This document shows, one piece after another, positions 35,268 to 43,379 of a DNA stretch of 52,348 bases. This DNA is from Ralstonia sp. ASV6 (GTDB lineage: Bacteria; Pseudomonadota; Gammaproteobacteria; Burkholderiales; Burkholderiaceae), in the NCBI RefSeq assembly GCF_016429285.1, contig NZ_JAELUI010000020.1:1-52348 (forward strand). Direction: 5' to 3'. Every line of letters starts with the position of its first letter. Position 1 is the first letter of the stretch. The position numbers and the translations under genes were made by a program. The notes beneath the pieces are model-generated. The model saw only the letters and a list, made by a program, of their open reading frames with translations, did not search any database and had not been told where the DNA came from.

Positions 35268-35435
35268 ATGAAACGCCTTCTGCTAGCCATCGCCCTAATT
35301 GGCACCGCACTCCTCTCCGGCTGTGGTGTGGTGGCGGCACCTTGCCGGGTCGCATCGGCGGGGCTGAAGATGGTGCCGCTGGTGGGGCACGTGGCGGCGG
35401 CCCCCACCGATGCCTGCGCCGACATCATCGACTGA
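35268..35435 (+). CDS. Small DUF6726-like lipoprotein, 55 aa
   Basis: The signal LLLAIALIGTALLSGC gives lipidation at Cys19. The mature part VVAAPCRVASAGLKMVPLVG with two cysteines is typical of short DUF6726 lipoproteins found in Burkholderiales. It ends 12 bp before the first gene of the phage-tail cluster, so it marks the chromosomal side of that boundary. Confidence 0.75.
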   Translation: MKRLLLAIALIGTALLSGCGVVAAPCRVASAGLKMVPLVGHVAAAPTDACADIID

Positions 35436-35447
35436 CCACCCCGCGCA

Positions 35448-35963
35448 TCACTCCTGCGCTTTCGCAATACCCGCCTGCCGCACCACCCAATCCTGCAGGT
35501 CCTTCAGTTGCTGGGCGTTGGCGTGGAAAGCTTCGGCTTCGCGCTCGTGCTGGGCTTCAACGTCAGAGAGGACAACGCCACTGGGGGCCTCATCAAGGAG
35601 GCCGGCGGTGGTGGGAAGCTCGGCACGGTTGGCGGAGTTCCACATGCCGACAAAGCGGCCAGGGATACGGCAAGCAGCATCGTCGCGCACAACGACTTCA
35701 TGGGGTACCTCGCGATCGCGATAGAGGATGCGGTCTCGAAAGACCGTCTGGATTTGGGTCTGCGCCCGCGTGGCCTGGTCGGCAACCTGGGCGGTGACTT
35801 CAGCCTGGCGGGTCTCGGTCTTGGCCGCGGCAACCTGATGCTTGAGGGCGTCCGTACGCTCCTCGCGCATGCGATGCAGATCACCCATGCCGTAGCCAAG
35901 ACCAAACGTCAGGGCCAGCGCCAGGATGGCACCGCCCCACAAGCGGGGATCGAGCAGGCTCAT
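35448..35963 (-). CDS. Rz-like inner-membrane spanin, 171 aa
   Basis: Spanins fuse inner and outer membranes in the last step of lysis. One N-terminal membrane helix (LWGGAILALALTFGLGYGMG) is followed by a long helical periplasmic part (TDALKHQVAAAKTETRQAEV). The start ATG overlaps the endolysin stop as ATGA. The outer-membrane partner is encoded inside this gene in another frame. Confidence 0.88.
   Translation of the reverse strand: MSLLDPRLWGGAILALALTFGLGYGMGDLHRMREERTDALKHQVAAAKTETRQAEVTAQVADQATRAQTQIQTVFRDRILYRDREVPHEVVVRDDAACRIPGRFVGMWNSANRAELPTTAGLLDEAPSGVVLSDVEAQHEREAEAFHANAQQLKDLQDWVVRQAGIAKAQE
35504..35701 (-). CDS. Rz1-like outer-membrane spanin nested in Rz, 65 aa
   Basis: In another frame entirely inside the Rz gene, an ATG ending at 35701 starts MKSLCATMLLAVSLAALSAC, a signal with lipobox (Cys20). 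The mature part is proline-rich (PPTVPSFPPPPASLMRPP), the hallmark of Rz1. The nested order matches lambda Rz/Rz1. Confidence 0.88.
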   Translation of the reverse strand: MKSLCATMLLAVSLAALSACGTPPTVPSFPPPPASLMRPPVALSSLTLKPSTSAKPKLSTPTPSN

Positions 35964-36535
35964 GGCGTGACGACTCCCGCATGGGTTGCAAGAACAGCGC
36001 GGGCGCGCGACCACAATGCGCGTCGGTCATCGATGCCGTTGGTGCCGCCGTTGATGCGGCGGGTCAGCTCCACAAAGGCGGCTTCGGTGTCCTGATCCGC
36101 AAAGCGATTGAGCCCACCACGCAACCAGAACCACGCTGCCGATGCAGTTGCGTGCGCGGGCTGTTCGAGCAATTCGGGCTGCGCTTCCAGGTCCAGCCCC
36201 AACACAATGCCGCACGCACGATAGTTGGCGCGGCCGGTGATCTGGATCAGGCCACGGCCCAGAAAGCGCTTGCCGTCGCCCGGTTGCGTGTTGCCCAGGT
36301 CTGCACGGCCCTCGTAGCCGCGCTGTGCGGGCGTCGGCCCCCACAGTTCACGCAAGAATCGCAGCTGCCCTGACTCGTGCCCGACCTGCGCCAGAAACGC
36401 GGCAATACGCACAGGCGTGTTGATCTGCCGGAACAACAGCACATCGGCAAGGATGGGCGCGAACACATCGGCGCGTGAGCCTGCGTTCGGCATGATGGTC
36501 CGTAGTTGTGCAGCCGTCAGAAGAGGTTCAGCCAT
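35960..36535 (-). CDS. GH19-type endolysin, 191 aa
   Basis: The protein has the chitinase-class GH19 fold used by phage lysozymes. RIAAFLAQVGHESGQLRFL carries the catalytic Glu54, followed by YEGRADLGNTQPGDGKRFLG and GLIQITGRANYRACG. It lacks a signal peptide, so it needs the holin to reach the wall. It overlaps the holin gene by 8 bp and the spanin gene by 4 bp. Confidence 0.94.
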   Translation of the reverse strand: MAEPLLTAAQLRTIMPNAGSRADVFAPILADVLLFRQINTPVRIAAFLAQVGHESGQLRFLRELWGPTPAQRGYEGRADLGNTQPGDGKRFLGRGLIQITGRANYRACGIVLGLDLEAQPELLEQPAHATASAAWFWLRGGLNRFADQDTEAAFVELTRRINGGTNGIDDRRALWSRARAVLATHAGVVTP

Positions 36536-36938
36536 GGTGTGCCTTGTTCAGTGTCTCGCGCACGTCGTCGACGACCTCAGCAAGGTCATCGTCGCGTCGC
36601 TTGTTGATGAAATTGAAGAGCCAGCGCACGAGCGCCCAGCCCGGCAGTCCGCAGGCGAAGTAAATGCCGCCGAGCGCCAAGGCGCCGTTGACCGTGCCGA
36701 TCCAATGCGCCATGCCGAAGTACTGGATGACGGCAGCGCCGCCGCTCAGGCTGGCGATGACGGTGGAGATGAGCGCAACGGCCCACTCGCCCCGCGCGCG
36801 CGGCAACGTCATCACCATCACGACGATGGTGGCGAGCGCGCTGGCGCAACCCGCCACGGCCGCAGGCCCACCGATGGCTTTGAAGGCAGCCGCGCCCGCG
36901 GCCCCCGCCGCGGCACTGCTACTGATAGGTTCAGACAT
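36528..36938 (-). CDS. Putative phage holin, 136 aa
   Basis: From the ATG ending at 36938 (GGGGGGAA just upstream), the protein has three or so hydrophobic segments (GCASALATIVVMVMTLP, WAVALISTVIASLSGGAAVI, LALGGIYFACGLPGWALVRW) and a charged C-terminus. Size, position before the endolysin and topology indicate a holin. A terminator hairpin lies in its leader. Confidence 0.8.
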   Translation of the reverse strand: MSEPISSSAAAGAAGAAAFKAIGGPAAVAGCASALATIVVMVMTLPRARGEWAVALISTVIASLSGGAAVIQYFGMAHWIGTVNGALALGGIYFACGLPGWALVRWLFNFINKRRDDDLAEVVDDVRETLNKAHHG

Positions 36939-36954
36939 CGGTTCCCCCCGGAAA

Positions 36955-36981
36955 TAAAAAAAGCCCGCGCAATGGCGGGCT
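36955..36981 (-). terminator. Terminator hairpin between fibre chaperone and holin
   Basis: AGCCCGC and GCGGGCT form a stem with a 6-base loop and, on the minus strand, are followed by a run of seven T. It lies directly before the holin ribosome site, so lysis genes are reached only by read-through or by another promoter. Confidence 0.85.
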
Positions 36982-37002
36982 GTATTGCTGAGATGGCGGT
37001 GG

Positions 37003-37563
37003 TTACCAGTCGATGGCTTGCACCTCTTCAACGCTGGTTGCGGCATTGATCTTGGCGATCAGGCCGGCGTACTTCTGTTGGGCGGCGACGCGGTAGGCGA
37101 GCCAGTCGGCGTTGACTTGCTGGACCTGGGCTGCGGTGTGTGGGGCGAATGACCAGGCGTCGTTGCTGGCGCACCAGATGGGGGTGGTCCAGGTTGACGA
37201 TGCGATGGCTGCTGCACTGACTGCGTTCTGCAGGTTGCGTTGATCGGTGTCTTCCGATGGATAGCTATGCGCCCCTCCAAGCGCGGACGAATCAAAACCT
37301 GCGCTCAATGCCGCCGCACATAGAGCATCAACCTTGGCCTTCTGCGCTGCCTGAATCTCACTCAAGGTCATAAGCGAAACAGGATCAACGGCAATCGGCT
37401 TGCCGTCGGCATCTGACGTAATGGCTTTCCCCGTTGCCTGCGCGGCCATCAGCTGCGCATGTGTCATCGACCAATTGGATTCCTCCATGGAATCGAGGGG
37501 AATGTTTTTGCCATGAATAGCGGAATCGTAGAAACCGCCAGTGGATTTTGCGTAGAACAGCAT
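37003..37563 (-). CDS. Tail fibre assembly chaperone (DUF4376-like), 186 aa
   Basis: The start MLFYAKSTGGFYDSAIHGKN with SMTHAQLMAAQATGKAIT is typical of phage fibre assembly proteins. The C-terminal part (NLQNAVSAAAIASSTWTTPI, then VNADWLAYRVAAQQKYAGLI) matches the DUF4376 type. GAAGGAG lies before the ATG. It lies directly after the fibre gene, as usual for a dedicated chaperone. Confidence 0.88.
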   Translation of the reverse strand: MLFYAKSTGGFYDSAIHGKNIPLDSMEESNWSMTHAQLMAAQATGKAITSDADGKPIAVDPVSLMTLSEIQAAQKAKVDALCAAALSAGFDSSALGGAHSYPSEDTDQRNLQNAVSAAAIASSTWTTPIWCASNDAWSFAPHTAAQVQQVNADWLAYRVAAQQKYAGLIAKINAATSVEEVQAIDW

Positions 37564-37654
37564 GAAATCTCCTTCGTATGCAATTGCCTAGCCTTCGCAC
37601 CGATTGGCAATAGAATCGCCATATCGTTGCGAAGCGCGATGTTTAGCGCGGCTT

Positions 37655-39322
37655 TCAGTACCCCAGCGCCATCCACCAGGTACCAGTCGGCGAACCATTT
37701 GTGCCACGCAGAAGAAGTGTGGTTTTTCCACTGAGCGTAGCGGCAACATATCCCTCGGCCGCACCGCCGGGATTGTGTCCGGAGGTACCGAGGACAAGCA
37801 ACGAGGCGTTCGGGAATGCAATAGGCAGCGTAACGGAAGTGTCCGCGCCGCTGCTTGTCGAGACGACGCCCCACTGCAAGATCAAACCACTGGGCAGCTT
37901 CTGATAGCCGGCAGACTGCAGCAATGCGCCAAACTGCGCAGACGATGGAAGCGCCGCCGTTCCACTTTCGGCATACCACCCCCCAGTCGCATTCGAGACA
38001 AGTACTACGGTGTCTCCCAACCCCATCGTGAAACTGTTCACACCGGTTCCCGAAAGGGCCCCGAGAAAAAGGGTGTCAGACGAACTGCCGCGCTGAACAA
38101 GATTGCCACCAGAGTTCGAAACCATGAAAAAGCGCGTGCCCATGGGTACCGAATTTGCGGGAGGCAGCGTAATCGTGAAGCCGCCGGGATTCCCGATGTA
38201 CGCGTAGTTAACCAAGTCTGATGCAGCCAACGTTGTATTGGCCGATATGCCTTTAAATCCAGCAAAAGATGACCCTGCTCCGCGCACAAACGCCGTCGTT
38301 GCCAGCTTCGTACTGCTATCAAACTGCGGCGGTGTCACCCCCGTGGTCAACGTCTGTCCGGCGCTCACCCAACCATTCACACCGTTCGACACGAACTGCA
38401 CGGCTTCGCCGGGATTGAGCACTAGGCTGTTGGCACCACTGCCCTGCCCAAAGGCAAGCGTGTCAGTGCCATTGCGCGTGACCGTGGTCGAGCCGCTGGC
38501 CTGTATGTAGGTCACACATATGCTCGTGCCATTTGGGCAAGTAGCCGCCGGCGGCAACGTGATGGTCTGGCCAGTAGAGGTTACGTTCACCAGTGCGCCC
38601 AATGCAGCAGAGGTTAGCGTGGTCGAGACAGCGGCGCTTTGGATGCTCGAATAGCGCTCCCCAATCGCCGCCAGGAAACCACCCGTCGGTGCCGTCGGCA
38701 CATTCGGATAAGGAACAATGCCGGCGTTCGTAACGGTATTTTGCCCGTTGGCGACCGTGACAACCGCCAGTCCGACATACCCCGCGGTCACCGCTGGTGT
38801 GACTTGCGCATTGGTAGGCGCCGCCGTACCCGGCACAAGCTGCAGCGAGACCTGCCCCGCACGCGTAGTCGGCTGCGCAGCACCACTGCCCCCCGGCCCA
38901 TTAAACGCCTGCGACGGATTCGCACTGTTGTAGTACGGCAGCACGACGTTGCTGATGTCGTTATCCAGATACGCCGCCTGGATCAGGTAGTTCTGACTGT
39001 AGCCAGTGGTAGATGGCGCAGTCAGCGCAAAGGACTGCGCGTCCAACAAGATGCCTTGCTTCAGCAGACTGTGCGCGGTGTCCGCCGGCAGCGCACTGTA
39101 TGGCGTGCCGTCAATGTTGGCGAGCTGATAGATCTGCCCCGGCGTGATGTTCACACTCATCGAGGCAGGCGAGGTAGGCACGCAGTTCAGGCCCGAGACC
39201 ACGGTGGACGTGCCGAACAGATCGGCGCACAGCTTTGCCAGCGCGATCATGGTCTGCCGATTCGTGTTCAGCAGGTCTGTGGTTTGCGGCACTTGGCCGC
39301 TATAGACAATCTGACGATCCAA
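37655..39322 (-). CDS. Tail fibre, probable receptor-binding protein, 555 aa
   Basis: The N-terminus (QIVYSGQVPQTTDLLNTNRQ, TMIALAKLCADLFGTSTVVS) is the baseplate-attaching part seen in phage tail proteins. The middle has two similar modules: ITLPPAATCPNGTSICVTYI with VLNPGEAVQFVSNGVNGWVS, and ITLPPANSVPMGTRFFMVSN with LGDTVVLVSNATGGWYA. The C-terminal GYQKLPSGLILQWGVVST resembles a gp53-like tip domain. In a tailocin this protein would set the killing spectrum. GGAGAA precedes the ATG. Confidence 0.9.
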   Translation of the reverse strand: MDRQIVYSGQVPQTTDLLNTNRQTMIALAKLCADLFGTSTVVSGLNCVPTSPASMSVNITPGQIYQLANIDGTPYSALPADTAHSLLKQGILLDAQSFALTAPSTTGYSQNYLIQAAYLDNDISNVVLPYYNSANPSQAFNGPGGSGAAQPTTRAGQVSLQLVPGTAAPTNAQVTPAVTAGYVGLAVVTVANGQNTVTNAGIVPYPNVPTAPTGGFLAAIGERYSSIQSAAVSTTLTSAALGALVNVTSTGQTITLPPAATCPNGTSICVTYIQASGSTTVTRNGTDTLAFGQGSGANSLVLNPGEAVQFVSNGVNGWVSAGQTLTTGVTPPQFDSSTKLATTAFVRGAGSSFAGFKGISANTTLAASDLVNYAYIGNPGGFTITLPPANSVPMGTRFFMVSNSGGNLVQRGSSSDTLFLGALSGTGVNSFTMGLGDTVVLVSNATGGWYAESGTAALPSSAQFGALLQSAGYQKLPSGLILQWGVVSTSSGADTSVTLPIAFPNASLLVLGTSGHNPGGAAEGYVAATLSGKTTLLLRGTNGSPTGTWWMALGY

Positions 39323-39338
39323 GACTGTTCTCCAAAAG

Positions 39339-39363
39339 AAAAAGCCCGGCGTGCTGCCGGGCT
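39339..39363 (-). terminator. Terminator hairpin before the tail fibre gene
   Basis: AGCCCGGC/GCCGGGCT form an 8-bp stem with a 5-base loop; on the minus strand TTTTTCTTTTGGAG follows, which includes the ribosome site of the fibre gene. Confidence 0.85.
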
Positions 39364-39390
39364 GTCGGTGGGAAAGAAAGGCGTGTGCGC

Positions 39391-40059
39391 CTAGGAGCTG
39401 ATGCGTGTCCAGACGATGGAAGCCGCCGGCCGCACGGATTCGATGGCGGCGTAGATGTCGGCATCGGACACGGTGTTGCTGCTCATCGACAGGTCGGCGT
39501 ACTCGCCTTGCGACGGCACGCTGTAGCCGGTTGGAGACTTGTCATAACCGGCCACATTGGGGATGCCGCTGCCGAGCGGTCGATACGCCAGCACGAACGC
39601 CTGGTAGGTCAACGACACCTGGCCGTACGCGCCCGCCCTGTCATAGCCGCAGTTAGGCGCGTCGTAGGCACCGCAATCCGCAGGGCGGTTCGGCTCGATG
39701 ATCGTCGGCGGACGGCCGGTCAAGTCCGTCAGCACCCGCACGATGGCATTGCGCGTACCACGCTCGCGGAACAGGTTGGCGACGATGTTGGCGCGGAACG
39801 ACGCATCAGACTGCCCGCTCTTGCGCTGTACCGACAACCCGAAAAAGTCCGCCGCGATCATGTCCAGCCAACCATCCGACGCCGTCAAAATGCGCGTCTG
39901 CTGTTTGGCATAGGCATACAGGCCGTAGACGTAAGCGCCGCTGTACGCAAGGCCTTGCAGCAGGGCGTTGATGACAGGCGATTGCGCAGTGTCACCAAAC
40001 CAGCGCGGCAGATAGCCACGCAGGCGCGTGAAGATGTCTTGTTGGTCACCTGTTGCCAT
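39391..40059 (-). CDS. Tail protein I-like, 222 aa
   Basis: The order J then I, and the start LRGYLPRWFGDTAQSPVINA, place this as the gpI-like protein that links baseplate and fibre. SFRANIVANLFRERGTRNAI with RVLTDLTGRPPTIIEPNRPA fits the family. It overlaps the J gene by 1 bp. Confidence 0.8.
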   Translation of the reverse strand: MATGDQQDIFTRLRGYLPRWFGDTAQSPVINALLQGLAYSGAYVYGLYAYAKQQTRILTASDGWLDMIAADFFGLSVQRKSGQSDASFRANIVANLFRERGTRNAIVRVLTDLTGRPPTIIEPNRPADCGAYDAPNCGYDRAGAYGQVSLTYQAFVLAYRPLGSGIPNVAGYDKSPTGYSVPSQGEYADLSMSSNTVSDADIYAAIESVRPAASIVWTRISS

Positions 40060-41189
40060 TACGACACCGTGATGGAGTTGAGGGTGGTCTTGATGACCTG
40101 CAGGCTGCTGGCCGGCAGATCCGACGTACCGCCGTTGAGCAGCGTGCCTGTGACGTTGATGACTGCAGGCGAAGCGTCATACGCCACCTGCACCAAGCGG
40201 GAATACGTGAGCGTGGTCCCCAACGGCAGCGTGTTGATGTAGTTCAGCAAGGCTGTCTGCACCTGGGCCGTGATGGTCTGGTGCGTGTAGCCCGGCACGG
40301 TCGCAATCGTCATGGCCACCGTGGCGTTGGTCACCACGGGCCCGTACACGTAGAACGTGCTGGTCAGCGGCCGTACGGCATCCACTGCATTGCTCACGCT
40401 CGACAACAGCGTTGACGGGGGCGAGCCCGTGCCGTCATCCACGATCACGATGAACGTGCCGTTCTGCTGCAGCCCAGCATACGTCTGGTTCTCCAGAATC
40501 GCGTACGTCAGCCCTTGCTTGACGCTGGCGATGGCCGCGCCAATAGCGGTCTTGGTCGCCTTCGACAAGCTGGCCACGTACGCGATGAAGCGCGTGCGCA
40601 GCGCAGTGTCCGACTCCGCATCGGCACCGTTGACGAACGCAGCCGCGTTGATAACCGTATCGACCCCGGAGATAGCCCCCACGATGGTAGAGACCGCGCC
40701 CGCGACTGCATTGCCGGCCAATCCGGCCACCAGGGCCTGTACCGGCACCGTCACGCCGGCCGCGCCTGCGGCAATCACGTAGCCGCCAAGGGTGGCGCTG
40801 TAGGCAGGGTTGGTCGTGTCGACGATCACGTTGAACTGCTGCGTGCGGTCGCTGGTTTGCACGACGGCGGTGAGCGGCACCAGCACCTGCTGCGTGACCG
40901 TGAAGCGCGAGAACGTCACGCTGCCCGTCGCTGGCACTGCGGCTAAGCGTGTCAAACCAAAATCGGCCATCCACGAATCGAGATCGGCACCACTCGATGT
41001 CGACGCCCGTGTAATCGCCATGACCTGCAGGATCAACCCCTGCAGCCACACCGTGACGGCCGCGTTGGCTTCAACAATGGCACGCAGCACCGATCCGACT
41101 GTCAGGTCGACCAGCACTTTGGCATAGCCCTGGATGGCCGCCACCTGGTTGCGCACGAGCGTCACCCAGTCTTGCGTCTGAATGGACAT
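40059..41189 (-). CDS. Baseplate protein J-like, 376 aa
   Basis: GSVLRAIVEANAAVTVWLQG, the region DLDSWMADFGLTRLAAVPA, and GADAESDTALRTRFIAYVAS with ITRAS in front are typical of baseplate J (wedge) proteins. It is essential for contractile baseplates. The length is normal. It begins 1 bp after the W-like gene stop. Confidence 0.92.
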   Translation of the reverse strand: MSIQTQDWVTLVRNQVAAIQGYAKVLVDLTVGSVLRAIVEANAAVTVWLQGLILQVMAITRASTSSGADLDSWMADFGLTRLAAVPATGSVTFSRFTVTQQVLVPLTAVVQTSDRTQQFNVIVDTTNPAYSATLGGYVIAAGAAGVTVPVQALVAGLAGNAVAGAVSTIVGAISGVDTVINAAAFVNGADAESDTALRTRFIAYVASLSKATKTAIGAAIASVKQGLTYAILENQTYAGLQQNGTFIVIVDDGTGSPPSTLLSSVSNAVDAVRPLTSTFYVYGPVVTNATVAMTIATVPGYTHQTITAQVQTALLNYINTLPLGTTLTYSRLVQVAYDASPAVINVTGTLLNGGTSDLPASSLQVIKTTLNSITVS

Positions 41190-41190
41190 T

Positions 41191-41571
41191 TCACTTGCTC
41201 ACATTGAATTGAAGGGACACCGGCTCGCGTGTGACCGAACTGGTGTACAGAATGCGCACGCTGACGCCGCCGGTAATGGCGTTCACATCCACCTGTGGCT
41301 CGGGCGACTGCGCAACACCAGACTCCAGCACCAACTGCGTGCGGATCAGGCCGCGCAGCGCCGGGATGTCGAGCGTCTCGCCAATCTTCTGCGGCAGGCC
41401 CGCGCCGTAATCGGTGTGGAAGATGTAGTCGCCGGGGTTGGTCACCAGACGCCGCACGATGCGCTGCTGCGTGCGCAGATCCGCGCTGGCTAGGCCGAGA
41501 TCGCCGGTGGGCGAGACGCCGATGTCGTCTCCCACCCAATGGTTCACGTCGTTCAAGAGTTGCTGTGTCAT
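41191..41571 (-). CDS. Baseplate W-like (gp25-like) wedge protein, 126 aa
   Basis: DDIGVSPTGDLGLASADLRT, then RRLVTNPGDYIFHTDYGAGL and ALRGLIRTQLVLESGV fit the gp25/W wedge family. It overlaps the spike gene by 4 bp (ATGA). Confidence 0.85.
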   Translation of the reverse strand: MTQQLLNDVNHWVGDDIGVSPTGDLGLASADLRTQQRIVRRLVTNPGDYIFHTDYGAGLPQKIGETLDIPALRGLIRTQLVLESGVAQSPEPQVDVNAITGGVSVRILYTSSVTREPVSLQFNVSK

Positions 41572-42236
41572 GCCACGCTCCCCGTGTTGCTGGAACCGGA
41601 CTGCACGCCGGAGTGGCGGTGCGTGTCGTCGATGCGGTGGCCATTGGCCGACACCTGCCCGCTGAACTGCGTGTTGCCACTGATGCTCATTGAGTTGCCG
41701 GAGCCGTTGTTGCCCGACACCGCCATCCCCGCCTGGCCGGTGATGGTCTGTGTCACCAGTAGCGTGCCGTCAATCTGTACCGGGCCGCTGTGGTTCCACT
41801 GCGGCGCCTGGCTGGTGAGCGTGCCCGCGCTGATAAGCGTGACCGTGCCGTCGTTGTGGAACTGCAGCTTGGAGCCCGATGCGTGTGAGAGAAAAAATTC
41901 ACCGGATTGCGCCCCGGTTGGCCGCGCCTGGTCGCTGAAGAGGCGCGCGCAGATGTAGCCGTTCTCGATGTCGCCGCCCAGAAACTGCACCTCCACCTGA
42001 TCGCCCGGGCTGACCGGCGCGTCGATGCCCCAGCCATTGCCGACCCAGGCAGAGGCAACAGGCATCCAGCCGGTCAGCGAGCGCGCTGGGTCGGTGGGAT
42101 CTTCAGGTTGGAGACGCACGCGCGCCGAGGCCGTGCCCGCGTCGTAGCTGGTGACGATGCCGATGCGGTTCTCCGCGCGGTTCGACTGCGCCATCATTGC
42201 GGCGAGCACCATCTGATTGCGTAGCTGTTGAATCAT
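41568..42236 (-). CDS. Baseplate spike protein V-like, 222 aa
   Basis: An OB-fold start (IGIVTSYDAGTASARVRLQP, then PVSPGDQVEVQFLGGDIENG) is followed by a repetitive beta-helix (TLTSQAPQWNHSGPVQIDG). The tip motif DDTHRHSGVQSGSSNTG carries the H-x-H that binds iron in P2 gpV spikes. It is the membrane-piercing needle. It overlaps the hub gene by 4 bp. Confidence 0.93.
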   Translation of the reverse strand: MIQQLRNQMVLAAMMAQSNRAENRIGIVTSYDAGTASARVRLQPEDPTDPARSLTGWMPVASAWVGNGWGIDAPVSPGDQVEVQFLGGDIENGYICARLFSDQARPTGAQSGEFFLSHASGSKLQFHNDGTVTLISAGTLTSQAPQWNHSGPVQIDGTLLVTQTITGQAGMAVSGNNGSGNSMSISGNTQFSGQVSANGHRIDDTHRHSGVQSGSSNTGSVA

Positions 42237-43324
42237 TGGCTCGTGTCCTTGTTGATGTTCTTGGCCGAGACCTCCATCACGTAGCCTTCGCCCAGGCTCA
42301 TGCTTCGGGTGATGCTGTCGATCAGGTAGTCCTGGTCGAAGTTCGTGCCGGTGCCGGTCAGGCGGATGATGTCGGTGGGCGTGAGGAGGTCGTCAGCGGG
42401 CAGACGCGCACGCAGCTTCATCTCGTGCTGAGCGACCTCGTCGTGCTTTCGCTTGGCCAGGCGCTGCACGCCGGCCTGGTCCAGACCATCGCGTTGGACG
42501 GTGTGCGTCGGCTTTTTCCCTTTGCCACCGTCCGGTGCGTTGCTGTAGCGGGCCACGAACGGCTTGCTTTGTTTGGAGTGCCAGGATTTCGCTTCAACCG
42601 TCACGCCCTTGGCCACGGTCAGGTCGCGAGACAGTTGCAGGCTAGACACATTCGCGGTTGGGTTGCGGTATGCGTCTTCCGTCCAACGCAACTCGTAGGG
42701 CTCTGGAGGCGGCGGCGGGCGCGGGCCGAAGTACAGCGTTTTGCCCTTTACGTAGCAGACGAACTCCTCTTCGCGCGCCAACGCGGCAAGCAAATCCCAC
42801 TCGGTGCGTTGCGCCGTCAGGCTGACGTTGTCGTGCGCGTACTGTTTGCCGATATTGCGAGTGGTCTCCGGGCCGAGGGCTTGCAAGCCGTGTGCCGTCG
42901 CCAGCGTTGCGGCAACCTTCGATGCCGTCATGTTCTGAAACTGCAACGTGACCTGCTCGTCGATGAACAAGGCGGTCAGATCCCGGCCGCTCAGCGTGAG
43001 CTGGGCTGCCACCGGATCGAACTCGACGCTGTCCACGCGGCCGTAGATCTGACTTGCCAGGTCACTCTCGTCGTACTTCTGCGGGTCCGACGGGAAGCCG
43101 GCAAAGATCTCCACCACCAGGTCCAACTGGCTGGAGAACCAGTTCGCATCGCGGTCCTGCGGCAAAGCGCTGGCCGCCAGCGTGATCTGGAATGTGTCTG
43201 CCTGTTCGTACGAGTTGCTCTGGATCGACCAGCTCACGCAGGCGGATGCAATCTCATTGCCCACCTTCACGATGGTGCGGGGCCGCCGCACCACGGGTAT
43301 CACGGGTAGCGTGTTCAGGCTCAT
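42233..43324 (-). CDS. Baseplate hub protein (gp27/D-like), 363 aa
   Basis: IVKVGNEIASACVSWSIQSN, then YGRVDSVEFDPVAAQLTLSG and a C-terminal TGTNFDQDYLIDSITRSMSL are typical of gp27-like hub proteins. The central WDLLAALAREEEFVCYVKGK is a diagnostic region. The ATG ending at 43324 sits only 4 bases after the T-run of a terminator hairpin and has no Shine-Dalgarno; a TTG six codons earlier lies inside the hairpin loop. Confidence 0.88.
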   Translation of the reverse strand: MSLNTLPVIPVVRRPRTIVKVGNEIASACVSWSIQSNSYEQADTFQITLAASALPQDRDANWFSSQLDLVVEIFAGFPSDPQKYDESDLASQIYGRVDSVEFDPVAAQLTLSGRDLTALFIDEQVTLQFQNMTASKVAATLATAHGLQALGPETTRNIGKQYAHDNVSLTAQRTEWDLLAALAREEEFVCYVKGKTLYFGPRPPPPPEPYELRWTEDAYRNPTANVSSLQLSRDLTVAKGVTVEAKSWHSKQSKPFVARYSNAPDGGKGKKPTHTVQRDGLDQAGVQRLAKRKHDEVAQHEMKLRARLPADDLLTPTDIIRLTGTGTNFDQDYLIDSITRSMSLGEGYVMEVSAKNINKDTSQ

Positions 43325-43327
43325 ATG

Positions 43328-43351
43328 AAAAAAGCCCCGCAATGCGGGGCT
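43328..43351 (-). terminator. Terminator hairpin directly before the hub start codon
   Basis: AGCCCCGC/GCGGGGCT with a 3-base loop is followed on the minus strand by TTTTTT, then the hub ATG. The stem would hide any upstream ribosome site. Confidence 0.85.
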
Positions 43352-43379
43352 GTCCAGTTGGTGAAAGCGGTGTGGGGAA

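Noticed and set aside
35436-35447. Left attachment site of the phage-tail cluster
   Set aside because: Only the 12-bp gap to the chromosomal gene is visible; without the right end no direct repeat can be tested.
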